64,000 bases of DNA from Micromonospora phaseoli. GTDB lineage: Bacteria > Actinomycetota > Actinomycetes > Mycobacteriales > Micromonosporaceae. Shown here in pieces: positions 42,062 to 50,594 of this stretch (position 1 is the first letter of the stretch; the number at the start of each line of letters is the position of its first letter). Both the position numbers and the translations under genes were made by a program. Under the pieces are notes generated by a model, which saw only the letters and a program-made list of their open reading frames with translations, searched no databases and was not told the DNA's origin. The DNA lies in the NCBI RefSeq assembly GCF_900109115.1, contig NZ_FNYV01000017.1, forward strand, positions 1-64,000. The letters run 5' to 3'.

Positions 42062-42985
42062 ATGGTCTTGACTTGGGACGTCATCGGGGCCCCGTCGAGC
42101 GCGGGCGCACACACCCCCGGGGTGGAGCGGGCTCCGGCCGCGCTCCGCGAAGCCGGCCTGGTGGAGTTGCTGCGGCGGGCGGCCGAGGCCGCCGATGTCG
42201 GTGATGTGCGGCCGTTCCGGTGGCGGCCGGACCCGGCGCGGCCCAACGGCCAGAATGCCGGGGAGGTGCTTCGAGTCGCGACCGACGTCGCGCAGCGGGT
42301 CGAGGCGTCGGTACGCCGAGGCCGGAAACCGCTGCTCCTGGGTGGCGACTGCACTGTGACGATGGGTCTGGTGGCCGGCCACGAGCGGGCGGGCCTGCCG
42401 GTGGCCCTGGTCTACGTCGACGGCGGGCCGGATCTGTACACCCCGTTGACCAGGGCGAACGGGAACCTGGACGCGATGGGCCTGGCGCACCTGCTCGGGC
42501 TGCCCGGGACACTGCCCGACCTCGCTGCCGTCGGCGGGGTGGTGCCGCTGTTGACTCCCGAGCGAGTGGTGGTCTACGGCGACTCACTGCCCCCCGGCGA
42601 CCACGAGTACGACCTGGTGGCCGAGCTCGGCATCGACTACGTGCCGGCGAGCGAGGTGCACGCCGATCCGACCGCAGCCGCGTCGCGGGCGCGGGCTGCC
42701 GCCGAGGCCGCGGCCTCGGCGTTCGTGGTGCACTTCGACGTCGACGTGCTCAACTTCGTCGACGCCCCGCTGGCCGACGTGCCCGAGCCGGCCGGGCTCA
42801 CCCTGGACGAGGCGTCGACCACGCTCGCCACCCTCGTGGCCAGCCCACGCTTCGCCGGGCTCTCGGTCACCGAGATCAACCCGGATCACCTGCCGGACAC
42901 CGAACTCCTGCCGCGGTTCGCCCGGATCCTGGCCGGGGCGCTGTCCGGCGGTGACCGTCGGGCGGTGCGCTCACGCGAGCAGTGA
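42062..42985 (+). CDS. Arginase/agmatinase-fold protein with altered metal site
   Basis: A 307-residue ureohydrolase-fold protein. The usual ligand motifs are recognisable but changed: GGDC (Cys97) in place of GGDH, and DGGPD (Asp120, Gly122, Asp124) in place of DAHxD. The third motif HFDVD (Asp226, Asp228) and EINPDH are intact. Thus both histidine ligands are lost while four aspartates remain, which argues against a normal dimanganese arginase. It may use one metal, another metal, or be non-catalytic. ATG 42062 has GATGAGG upstream. It is convergent with the SARP gene; whether it belongs to the biosynthetic cluster is open. Confidence 0.85.
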   Translation: MVLTWDVIGAPSSAGAHTPGVERAPAALREAGLVELLRRAAEAADVGDVRPFRWRPDPARPNGQNAGEVLRVATDVAQRVEASVRRGRKPLLLGGDCTVTMGLVAGHERAGLPVALVYVDGGPDLYTPLTRANGNLDAMGLAHLLGLPGTLPDLAAVGGVVPLLTPERVVVYGDSLPPGDHEYDLVAELGIDYVPASEVHADPTAAASRARAAAEAAASAFVVHFDVDVLNFVDAPLADVPEPAGLTLDEASTTLATLVASPRFAGLSVTEINPDHLPDTELLPRFARILAGALSGGDRRAVRSREQ

Positions 42986-43020
42986 GCGGAGTGGTCACGT
43001 GACCTGAGCGGAGTGGTCAC
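42983..43020. repeat. 22-base tandem repeat with palindrome across two stop codons
   Basis: TGAGCGGAGTGGTCAC occurs at 42983-42998 and again at 43005-43020. The first copy begins with the stop of the arginase-fold gene, and the second contains the stop of the convergent SARP gene. A perfect palindrome GGTCACGTGACC (42993-43004) lies between. Confidence 0.85.
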
Positions 43021-44867
43021 CCGACGGGCGAGAGCTGCCCGTGCGCGGCTACGCACTCCCGAGCGAAGATCCGGAGCAACCCCGGCAGGTGGAAGCGCTG
43101 CCCCGGCCCCTCGGACTCGACCGGCGTCAGCAGGTTGTGCTCGACGAGATGCTCGACCATCCGATTGGCCTGCTGGCTGGGCAGACGCAGGATCTCACCC
43201 GCATTCGACTGGGTGATGATCAAGTTGGTGCTGGCCAGTAGGCAGAGCGCGTCCCGGGCAGCCGGATCGAGTGCCCGGTAGCTGCCGGAGAGGCTGTGCC
43301 GCACCGAGATGTCGCCGACCGCGAGTTCTTCCAACCGGTTCTCCTCGCTCTCCAGATGGTCGGCGAAGCTGGGCAGAGCGATGCCCGGCTGGGCGGCGAG
43401 CCTGCTGCCCACGATCCGCAACGCCAGCGGCAGCTGGTCGCATGCCACCGCGATCCGGCCGAACACCTCCGGCTGCTCGCGTGCCCGGTGCTCGCCGGCG
43501 ATCGTCGCCAGCAACTCCACCGCGTCGCTGCGGGTCAACGCCCCCAGCGTCAGTCGCCAGCCGACGTCGAGGTCCAGCAGACGCTGCCGGCTCGTGATCA
43601 TGACCAGGCTGCGGCCGGCGCCGGGAAGCAGGGGGCGCACCTGCTGGGCGCAGTCGACGTCGTCGATGATCAGGAGCAACCGCCGTCCGGCGAGCGTGCA
43701 GCGCAGCACGGCGGCGCGCTCGCGTACGTCGTCGGGCACGTCGGAGCGGGCGACGCCGAGCTCGACCAGCAGCTCCCGCATCAGGTCGCCGGTGCTGCGG
43801 GGTGCTCCGTCGGCGGTGTCGAAGCTGACGAAGAGCTGACCATCCGGAAAGATGTCCGCCAGCTCGTAACCGCTGGCCACGGCGAAGCAGGACTTGCCGA
43901 CCCCGGGGGCGCCGGAGACCAGCACGACCGAGGCGTGCTCGTCGGCGCCGGTGGTGTCCGCGATCCCCTGGGCGATGGTGCGCAACTGGCGGGTCGTGGT
44001 GGTGCGGCCGATCAGTTGGGGAGGCTTCATCGGCAGCGCGCGAGGCCCGGCTGTCGGCTCGGAGGCCGGGGCGCCGCCACCGACCGCCGGCGGTCGACCG
44101 GCCGGCGGTCGGAGGTCGGCCGGGTCGGCGTCGAGGGCGGCCTGCAACGCGCCCTGCAACGCCGGACCCGGATCGACCCCCAGCTCGTCGACGAGCGTGC
44201 GGCGAGCCTCCTGGTACGCGGCGAGCGCCTCGGCGGTGCGACCAGCCAGGGTGAGCGAGGTGACCAGCTGCGCCTGCCGGCGCTCGTCGAGTGGTTCCTC
44301 GGCAACCATGCGCCGCAGCGCGGGAATCACCCCGGCGGACTGTCCCAGCCGGAGCCGCAGGTCGACGAGCTCGGTCACCGCCTCCCGGCGTTGCTCCTGC
44401 AGGGCGGTGGTCAGTGCGGCGATGTCGGTGCCGAGGTCCGGCAGGTCCTCAAGGGCGCGCCCGCGCCACAGGCCCAGGGCCCGGCTGAACAGCTCGGCGG
44501 CGGTGTCCAGGCGGTCCTCGCGGGCCGCCCGGTGTCCGTCGCCGGCGAACCGCTGGAACCGCAACAGGTCCAGTTCGTCCTCGTCGACCCGCAACTGGTA
44601 GCCGGCGCCGTCGCGGACCAACCGGTCGGCCGAGTCGCCGCTGTGGTCGAGGGTCTGTCGTAGCCGGTGGATGTACGTCCGCAGGTTGTGCAGCGCCGAC
44701 GCGGGCGGCGACTCAGGCCAGATGCCGTCGATGAGCCGCCCGGTGCCGACCGTCCGTCCCGGATTCAGCAGGAGGATGGAGAGCAGGGCACGCGGCTTGG
44801 TCCCGTTGATCGCAACCGGGCCCGCCTCCGTGGTCAGCGCCAATGGCCCCAGTACACTGAAATCCAT
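43017..44867 (-). CDS. SARP-family pathway regulator with NB-ARC domain (AfsR-like)
   Basis: A 616-residue regulator. Residues 1-95 are the OmpR-type winged helix of SARPs (MDFSVLGPLALTTEAGPVAINGTKPRALLSILLLNPGRTV...LRTYIHRLRQTL), and 100-245 the BTAD domain. A Pro/Ala-rich linker leads to an NB-ARC ATPase (Walker A VSGAPGVGKSC, Walker B LLLIIDDVD) and a helical end. SARPs activate secondary-metabolite operons by binding direct heptamer repeats near promoters. It lies next to the biosynthetic operon on the same strand. ATG 44867 is chosen over 44921 because it gives the standard SARP start. Confidence 0.93.
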   Translation of the reverse strand: MDFSVLGPLALTTEAGPVAINGTKPRALLSILLLNPGRTVGTGRLIDGIWPESPPASALHNLRTYIHRLRQTLDHSGDSADRLVRDGAGYQLRVDEDELDLLRFQRFAGDGHRAAREDRLDTAAELFSRALGLWRGRALEDLPDLGTDIAALTTALQEQRREAVTELVDLRLRLGQSAGVIPALRRMVAEEPLDERRQAQLVTSLTLAGRTAEALAAYQEARRTLVDELGVDPGPALQGALQAALDADPADLRPPAGRPPAVGGGAPASEPTAGPRALPMKPPQLIGRTTTTRQLRTIAQGIADTTGADEHASVVLVSGAPGVGKSCFAVASGYELADIFPDGQLFVSFDTADGAPRSTGDLMRELLVELGVARSDVPDDVRERAAVLRCTLAGRRLLLIIDDVDCAQQVRPLLPGAGRSLVMITSRQRLLDLDVGWRLTLGALTRSDAVELLATIAGEHRAREQPEVFGRIAVACDQLPLALRIVGSRLAAQPGIALPSFADHLESEENRLEELAVGDISVRHSLSGSYRALDPAARDALCLLASTNLIITQSNAGEILRLPSQQANRMVEHLVEHNLLTPVESEGPGQRFHLPGLLRIFARECVAAHGQLSPVG

Positions 44868-44969
44868 AGCACTCTTCTCTCGGCCGAGAACATTGCCGTT
44901 CAGCGATTTCTGATTTCGCAATCCCCGCCGGAGAGTGGGAAAAACGCGTCCGCCAGATGATGCAAAGAC

Positions 44970-45926
44970 TCATCGAACGGGCTTCACGCCCTTACTGAGC
45001 GTGACACCGGCCGTGGCCTGGTACGCGGCGTCGAGGACCGCGACCGCGTCCGCCACCCCGGCACCGGTGGACCGTCCGGACCGCACCAGTTCGACGAAGT
45101 CCTCCGCCTGGCGGGCCAGCGCCGCGTGCATCGTGGCGTCGCCGTCGGCCGGGTCGAGGAAGGTCAGGCGTTCGTGGTCGCGGGTGCCGAAGACCTCCAC
45201 GGCGGCCATGTCGCCCCCACGGTGGTGTCGGCCCAGGGCGACGAGCGCGGTGCCGCCACCGGACAGGCCGAGCAGTGCCTGGGCGCTGTCCACGTCGTGA
45301 CCGCTCACCGCGGGGTCGGTGACGTGCCGCGCGTGCTGCGTGGCGACCCGGTCCACCCGCTCGCCGGTCAACCACTGGATCTGGTCGAACTCGTGCACCC
45401 CCATGTCGACGAAGATGCCACCGCTGCCGGTGCGGAACCCTGCGGCAGGGGGTTCGCCGTCCCACTGCAGCGCCGCCACGAACAGCACGTCACCCATTGC
45501 TCCCGCCGCGATCCGGTCCCGCAGCCGCTGCAGGCTGGGGACGAACCGGCGCCAGTAGGCCACCTGGAACGCGATCCCGGCCTCCGCCGCCACCCGGCCC
45601 GCCTCTTGTGCCTCGGCGGCGGTCAGCCCGGCGGGCTTCTCGCACAGCACCGGCAACCCGGCCTTCGCTGCGATGGCCACCAGCGCGCCATGCTGGCTGG
45701 TAGGGGTGGTCACCAGCAGACCGTCGGGCGTGGTCTCGGCGAGCAGGTCCGGCACCGAGGGGTACACCGGCAGGCCGGTGGTGGCGACCGCGGCCCGCGC
45801 CGCCGGGACCGGGTCGACCACATGGGTGATGGCGGCAGCCGGGTTGTCCGCGAGGGCCCGCAGGTGGTGGCGACCCATCCGGCCGGCACCGACCAGCGCG
45901 AGTCGGAAGTCAGGGCTCCTCGCCAT
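44970..45926 (-). CDS. Gfo/Idh/MocA oxidoreductase, inositol 2-dehydrogenase-like
   Basis: A 318-residue protein. The NAD loop LALVGAGRMGRHHLRAL is at the N-terminus, VLCEKPAG carries the conserved Lys of the family, and GIFVDMGVHEFDQIQWLTGE holds the catalytic Asp/His region, close to inositol dehydrogenases. The expected reaction is oxidation of myo-inositol, or of an inosamine, to the keto form (scyllo-inosose-like) with NAD(P). It lies one base from the inositol monophosphatase gene and in the same operon as the inositol phosphate synthase, which supports this substrate. Confidence 0.88.
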   Translation of the reverse strand: MARSPDFRLALVGAGRMGRHHLRALADNPAAAITHVVDPVPAARAAVATTGLPVYPSVPDLLAETTPDGLLVTTPTSQHGALVAIAAKAGLPVLCEKPAGLTAAEAQEAGRVAAEAGIAFQVAYWRRFVPSLQRLRDRIAAGAMGDVLFVAALQWDGEPPAAGFRTGSGGIFVDMGVHEFDQIQWLTGERVDRVATQHARHVTDPAVSGHDVDSAQALLGLSGGGTALVALGRHHRGGDMAAVEVFGTRDHERLTFLDPADGDATMHAALARQAEDFVELVRSGRSTGAGVADAVAVLDAAYQATAGVTLSKGVKPVR

Positions 45927-45927
45927 C

Positions 45928-46770
45928 TCACATCCCCTCCTCGTCGGCCGCGCCCAGCCAGTCGGCGAGCGCCGCCACCACGGCCGGCGCGCCGGTGGCG
46001 AAGACGACCCGCTCGCCCCGGCGCCACCGCCGGCTCACCCCGCCCGCCGCCTCCACCAGCGCGGCGCCGGCGGCGATGTCCCACGGCGCGGGGTCGAAGC
46101 TGACGAACGCGTCCAACTCGCCGGTGGCCACCGTGGCCAGGTCGCAGACGGTCGAACCCGTGTTGCGCAGGTCGGCGACGCGCGGTGCGACCAGGGTCAG
46201 CAACTGGTACGCCTGCCGCCGTGGACCGGGTGCGTTGGGCACCGCGAAGGCGACGAGCGCGTGCTCCGGCACGGCCTGCGGCTTGACGGTCAACGGTGAC
46301 TCGCTCCCGTTGTGGGCGCCGTCGTCGCCGAGCACGAGACAGGTACCGGTCGCCGGCTGCAGGATCGTCGCGGCGACCACCCGGTCGGCGGCGCCCGGGG
46401 CGGATCCGTCAGGTGAGTCGGTGTCGCGGCGGTCCGCCGCGACCGCGATGCTGACCGCGTACCGGCTCAGCCCGTGGCTGAAGTTGAGCGTGCCGTCGAG
46501 CGGGTCGACGATCCACCGCAGACCCGAGCACCCCGTCATGAACCCGGACTCCTCGGCCAGCACGGCGTCCTGCGGCCGGTCGCGGGCGATCAGGTCGAGG
46601 ATGGCCCGTTCGCTGGCCTGGTCGGCGGTGGTGACTGGATCCTGGGCCGCACCGTCCTTGTACGTCAGCTCCACGCCCTGGCCGCAGACATCGCGGATCG
46701 CCTCGGCACCGGCCCGCGCCGCCCGCAGACTGAGACGTTGCAGGTCGGACGGTGCGGCTCCGGTGCTCAT
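45928..46770 (-). CDS. Inositol monophosphatase family protein
   Basis: A 280-residue Mg2+-dependent phosphatase. DPVTTADQASERAI, LAEESG (metal Glu), WIVDPLDGTLNFSHG (the DPxDGT motif) and FDPAPWDIAAGAALVEAAGG (the WD motif) are all present, so it should be active. Its likely role is to hydrolyse inositol phosphate from the MIPS-like enzyme to free inositol. Its start overlaps the flavin reductase stop by four bases. Confidence 0.92.
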   Translation of the reverse strand: MSTGAAPSDLQRLSLRAARAGAEAIRDVCGQGVELTYKDGAAQDPVTTADQASERAILDLIARDRPQDAVLAEESGFMTGCSGLRWIVDPLDGTLNFSHGLSRYAVSIAVAADRRDTDSPDGSAPGAADRVVAATILQPATGTCLVLGDDGAHNGSESPLTVKPQAVPEHALVAFAVPNAPGPRRQAYQLLTLVAPRVADLRNTGSTVCDLATVATGELDAFVSFDPAPWDIAAGAALVEAAGGVSRRWRRGERVVFATGAPAVVAALADWLGAADEEGM

Positions 46771-47300
46771 CGGGTCACCTGCGCTTCCCGCAGACCGGCC
46801 ACCTGCGCATAGTGGCCGTCCACGAAGAGCAGCGGCGGCTTCGGCCGCAGCAGGCCGGACGAGCGGACGGCACCCATCAGCACCGTGTGGTCACCCGCCG
46901 GTTCGGCGCGGACCGCCTCGCACCCGAAGTAGGCCACCCCCTCGGTGAGCAGGGGGCACCCGGTGTCGTGCTCCGCGTCGTGCGGGATGTCCGCGAAACC
47001 GGCCACCCCGGCCGGTCGTCCCCGACTGGCGAACCACGCCGCCTCGTCGCACTGATCGTCCGCGAGCACGGTGATCGCGAACCGGCTGGTCTGCTGCACC
47101 GCGCCGAGCAGCCGGCAGTCCCGCTTGAGGCAGACCAGCAGCATCCGGGGTGCCAGCGACACGGTGGTGAACGAGTTGACGGTCATCCCGACCGGCCCGT
47201 CGTGTCCCCGGGCCGTGGCCACCGCAACCCCGGTGGCGAAGCGGCCGGCCACTGATCGGAACCTCCGGTCCTGATCGGGTGGACCCTGGACGTCAGTCAT
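46767..47300 (-). CDS. Flavin reductase
   Basis: A 177-residue protein of the HpaC/FMN-reductase-like split-barrel family: RFRSVAGRFATGVAVATARGHDGPVGMTVNSFTTVSLAPRMLLVCLKRDCRLL, then FAITVLADDQ and FGCEAVRAEPAGDHTVLMGAV. It supplies free reduced flavin to a partner monooxygenase. The only candidates in the cluster are the two acyl-CoA-dehydrogenase-fold proteins. Its start overlaps the adenylating enzyme stop by four bases. Confidence 0.9.
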   Translation of the reverse strand: MTDVQGPPDQDRRFRSVAGRFATGVAVATARGHDGPVGMTVNSFTTVSLAPRMLLVCLKRDCRLLGAVQQTSRFAITVLADDQCDEAAWFASRGRPAGVAGFADIPHDAEHDTGCPLLTEGVAYFGCEAVRAEPAGDHTVLMGAVRSSGLLRPKPPLLFVDGHYAQVAGLREAQVTR

Positions 47301-48820
47301 CGCAGCGCTCCTCTCGTCTCGGCGCCCTCCCCGCCCACCAGGGCGGCTATTCGGCGTCGGTCGGTCTTGCCGTTGGCGTTGGTCGGCAGCGCGGTCACGT
47401 GATGGATACGAGCCGGCACCATGTAGCCGGGTAGGCGGTCGGCGCACAGCCGGGTCAGCTCGGTGGCCACGCCCCCGGTCCCGGTGTAGACGGCTTCGAG
47501 GCAGGTGGCGTCGCCCGCGCCGAGCGCCAGCACCACCGCGTCCTGTACGCCCGGGTGCCCGCGCAGGACCATCTCGACCTCGCCCAGCTCGATCCGGTAG
47601 CCACGTAGCTTCACCTGGTCGTCCAGCCGTCCGTGGTGGACCAGTGCGCCGTGCTCGCGGCGAACCCGGTCGCCAGTGCGGTAGTACCGACGCCCGGCGT
47701 ACCGCACGAAGCGGTCGGTGTCGTCGGCCGGGTCGAGATAGCCGGCGAAGCACTGCGCCCCCTGTACGCAGAGCTCACCGTCGTCGCCGTCGGTGCCGTC
47801 CTCGGCGAGCAGGACGGCGTCGAGGTCCGGGTGTACCGCCCCGATGGGCACCGTCCCGTTGGAGGTGACCGGCCAGTCGTCCGGCTCGGCCGGCAGCCGG
47901 TACGCGGTGCAGGTCACGGTCAGCTCGGTAGGACCGTAGAGGTTGTCCAGCACGCTGCCCGGCGCCGCCGTCGCCCAGGCGTGCGCCTGCTCCAGGGTCA
48001 GCTGCTCGCCGGCGAAGAGGCTGTACCGCAGGCCCGGCATGGCACCCGGCGTCAGCATTCGCATCCGTCGGGCCAATGACACGACCGAAGGCACCGAGAA
48101 CCAGTGAGTGATCCGCCGGTCGTTGACGAAGCGCACCGGGGTCAGCACCTCGTCCGGCGCCGGCACGACCAGCGTGGCCCCGCCACCCCAGGCGACGAAC
48201 ATGTCGAACACCGAGGGGTCGAAGGTCAGGTCGAAGGTCTGCGACAGCCGGTCACCCGGCCCGACCGGGTAGCGGTCGAGGCAGTACGCCAGGTAGGCGT
48301 CGACGTTGCGGTGCCGGATCGGTACACCCTTGGGGCGTCCGGTCGAGCCCGAGGTGAACAGCGCGTACGCCACGTCGTCCGCTCCGATGACCGGCATCGG
48401 GGCCGGTGCCGTGGGCGCGAGCATGGCGGCCCGATCGCCACCGAGCCGTACCAGCGAGGTGCCGGCCGCAGCCGACACCTCCGCGGCCAGCGCGTCACCG
48501 GCGTCGTCGGCCACCATCACCTCCACCCCCGCGCCCCGGCACAGTTGGGCGTTGCGGGCCGGCGGGAAGGCGGGATTGAGGGGGGTCACGACCGCCCCGG
48601 CGCGCAGCGCGGCCAGATATCCGGCGTACGCGGGCAGGCTGCGCGCGGCCAGTAGGCCGACGGCGGCCGGCGGGTGCCCGACCACCTGGCACAGCTGCCC
48701 GGCCAGGCGTTCGACGAGCTCGTGCAGCCGCCGGTACGTCACCACCTCCCCGTCGACCTCCAGAGCGGTCGCCTCCGGCACCCGCTCGACGCTCCGTTGA
48801 AACCATCGGTACAGACTCAC
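47297..48820 (-). CDS. Stand-alone amino acid adenylation enzyme
   Basis: A 507-residue AMP-forming ligase of the NRPS adenylation type: the core A3 motif FTSGSTGRPKGVPIRH, A4 FDLTFDPSVFDMF, A5 NLYGPTELTV, A7 YRTGDRV, A8 HGRLDDQVKLRGYRIELGEVE and the A10 Lys in PTNANGKTDRR. The Asp that binds the substrate amino group (in FDPS) is present, so an amino acid is likely. My hand-read pocket code is D-P-F-F-L-A-L-V-T-K. The L-A-L-V stretch also occurs in the code I recall for prolyl-carrier ligases of pyrrole pathways, but the first half differs. It probably loads the free carrier protein (51744-51998). GTG 48820 overlaps the PPTase stop. Confidence 0.88.
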   Translation of the reverse strand: MSLYRWFQRSVERVPEATALEVDGEVVTYRRLHELVERLAGQLCQVVGHPPAAVGLLAARSLPAYAGYLAALRAGAVVTPLNPAFPPARNAQLCRGAGVEVMVADDAGDALAAEVSAAAGTSLVRLGGDRAAMLAPTAPAPMPVIGADDVAYALFTSGSTGRPKGVPIRHRNVDAYLAYCLDRYPVGPGDRLSQTFDLTFDPSVFDMFVAWGGGATLVVPAPDEVLTPVRFVNDRRITHWFSVPSVVSLARRMRMLTPGAMPGLRYSLFAGEQLTLEQAHAWATAAPGSVLDNLYGPTELTVTCTAYRLPAEPDDWPVTSNGTVPIGAVHPDLDAVLLAEDGTDGDDGELCVQGAQCFAGYLDPADDTDRFVRYAGRRYYRTGDRVRREHGALVHHGRLDDQVKLRGYRIELGEVEMVLRGHPGVQDAVVLALGAGDATCLEAVYTGTGGVATELTRLCADRLPGYMVPARIHHVTALPTNANGKTDRRRIAALVGGEGAETRGALR

Positions 48821-49482
48821 GGCGTTGCTCCCTTCCCTGCGTTGTCGTCGACCGGCTCCCAGGCGCAGCTCCATGGCGTCCCGTCGAACTCCGGTAGTGC
48901 CTGCCAGCGCAGCTGTCGCCACCGCCCGTGCTCCTGGTCGGGGTCGACCGGGATCAGCCAGGGCCGGATGCCCAGCCCTTGGCCGGTGGCTTTGGCGCAG
49001 GACTCCTGGGCGGTCCAGATCCGGGCCACCGCCTGGTCACGCGCCGGGCGGCCCTGCCGCAACAGGACATCGGCGCCGCGCGGGCAACAACGCCGGACCA
49101 GCGTCTCGCCCACCGGGTACGGCACCTGTACGTCCACCCCGACCGCACCACCCCGGGTGTGCACGGCCGCCGCGACCAGCGCCCCGGAGTGGGCGAGACT
49201 CACCTCGAATGTGGGGTGACCGGGCAGGTAGGGCTGCCCGCCCGCGCGGTGACCCACGGTCAACGGCCTCGTCGTCCCGCCGACGGCGTTGACCAGGGCG
49301 CGGAGCAGCCGGCGCGCGGCAAGCCGTTCGGTGACCCGCCACTCGGGCAGACCCCGACCGCCGGCCAGGTCGAGCGAGTCGGCGGGGTCGACGGGTGACC
49401 GGCGCAGGTCGCGCAGGCGCGCGCAGGCGACGAAGACCCCGTCGGGCAGCGCGGTGCGTCGGACACCGGGCGTGGTCCTCAT
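48817..49482 (-). CDS. Sfp-type 4'-phosphopantetheinyl transferase
   Basis: A 221-residue enzyme that attaches the CoA-derived arm to carrier proteins. The two signature blocks are AVGVDVQ and WTAQESCAKATGQGL (W-x3-E-x3-K), and FEVSLAHSGALVAAAV is the upstream block. It should activate the carrier protein of 51744-51998 and the carrier domain of the BtrH-like fusion. It overlaps both neighbours by four bases, so it is an integral part of the operon. Confidence 0.9.
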   Translation of the reverse strand: MRTTPGVRRTALPDGVFVACARLRDLRRSPVDPADSLDLAGGRGLPEWRVTERLAARRLLRALVNAVGGTTRPLTVGHRAGGQPYLPGHPTFEVSLAHSGALVAAAVHTRGGAVGVDVQVPYPVGETLVRRCCPRGADVLLRQGRPARDQAVARIWTAQESCAKATGQGLGIRPWLIPVDPDQEHGRWRQLRWQALPEFDGTPWSCAWEPVDDNAGKGATP

Positions 49483-50594
49483 GATCGGCTCCCGACCAGC
49501 TCGTCGGCGTGGTCGGCGATGCCGGCCAGCATGGCGCCGGTGGCGCCACCGGCGATGCCGAACATGGCCGCCTCGGTGCGCAACGCCGCCTCTCCGCCGT
49601 CGCGGAAGGCGTCGGCACCGCGCAGCTGCACGGCCTCGGCGGTGATCCGGTCGACCGCCTCGGCCGCGGTCACCTTCAACAGCATGCCGGCGGCGGCCGC
49701 GGGCGCATCCGTCGAGTCCAGTAGGGGCGTGCACAGCGCGTCGAGTTGATGCAGGGCGACCAGGCAGCGCGCGTACCGCTCCCGGATCGCCGGACGGTCC
49801 CACAGCGTGCCGCCCGCGGCCGGCCGTTGCCGTAGCCAGTCCCGCAGGTCGGCGAGCAGCCGCCGGCACATCGCCCGGGCCCAGAGCGCTCCGGCCAGTC
49901 GCTCGACGCCGACCTGCCGGGCGAAGCCGGCCAGCGCCCGGCCGGGACGGCCGACGAGGGCGTCGTTGTCGAGCACCACGCCGTCGAATTTCAGGTGGCC
50001 GACGCCGGAGCCGGCGAAGGCCCGGCCGGCGGGTTCGACTGTCACACCGGGCGCGGACATCGGCACCAGCAGCCAGCAGAAGCTGGTGAAGTGCCGGGGT
50101 TCGCGGTGCCGGACGAGCACCAGCGCGGCGTCGCAGGTCGTCGCGTTGGTGATCCACTGCTTGTGGCCGTCGACGGTGAAGGAACCCTCGCCCAACTTCG
50201 CCCAGGTCGTCGCGTCGAGCAGGTCCGAACCGGACCCGGCGGCGTCGGTGACGGCCAGCGCGACCACGGTCTCGCCGTGCAGCAGGCCGGTCCGGGCCCG
50301 GTCCGCCGGTCCGGACGGCTCTGCCAGCAGGGGCAGCACGGTGGCCACCTGTACGCAGACCGACAGCGTCACGCCGAGCGGGCAGCGGGCGTCCAGCTCG
50401 GCCAGCAGCACCGCCAACGAACGCGGATCGGGCTGTGGCGGGCCGGTGCCGGCGCGGGGATAGAGGGCTGCGGTGATGCCCTTGGTGCCCAGCGCGCGCC
50501 ATACGGCGCGGGCGTCGGCGAGGTCCACGCCGGCCAGCGCCCCGCCCACGGCGGCGGCAAGGTCGTCGGACGGGGCCGGCGTCGGCTCAGGCAA
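49479..50594 (-). CDS. Acyl-CoA dehydrogenase-like flavoprotein A
   Basis: A 371-residue protein with the acyl-CoA dehydrogenase fold: VVALAVTDAAGSGSDLLDATTWAK, then FTVDGHKQWITNA (a classical FAD-side motif) and HLKFDGVVLDNDALVG. The helical C-terminal domain begins VGVERLAGALWARAMCRRLL. In carrier-protein pathways such enzymes desaturate aminoacyl or acyl thioesters (for example prolyl to pyrrolyl). Its neighbours, an adenylating enzyme, PPTase and carrier protein, suggest a carrier-bound substrate. Confidence 0.87.
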   Translation of the reverse strand: MPEPTPAPSDDLAAAVGGALAGVDLADARAVWRALGTKGITAALYPRAGTGPPQPDPRSLAVLLAELDARCPLGVTLSVCVQVATVLPLLAEPSGPADRARTGLLHGETVVALAVTDAAGSGSDLLDATTWAKLGEGSFTVDGHKQWITNATTCDAALVLVRHREPRHFTSFCWLLVPMSAPGVTVEPAGRAFAGSGVGHLKFDGVVLDNDALVGRPGRALAGFARQVGVERLAGALWARAMCRRLLADLRDWLRQRPAAGGTLWDRPAIRERYARCLVALHQLDALCTPLLDSTDAPAAAAGMLLKVTAAEAVDRITAEAVQLRGADAFRDGGEAALRTEAAMFGIAGGATGAMLAGIADHADELVGSRS

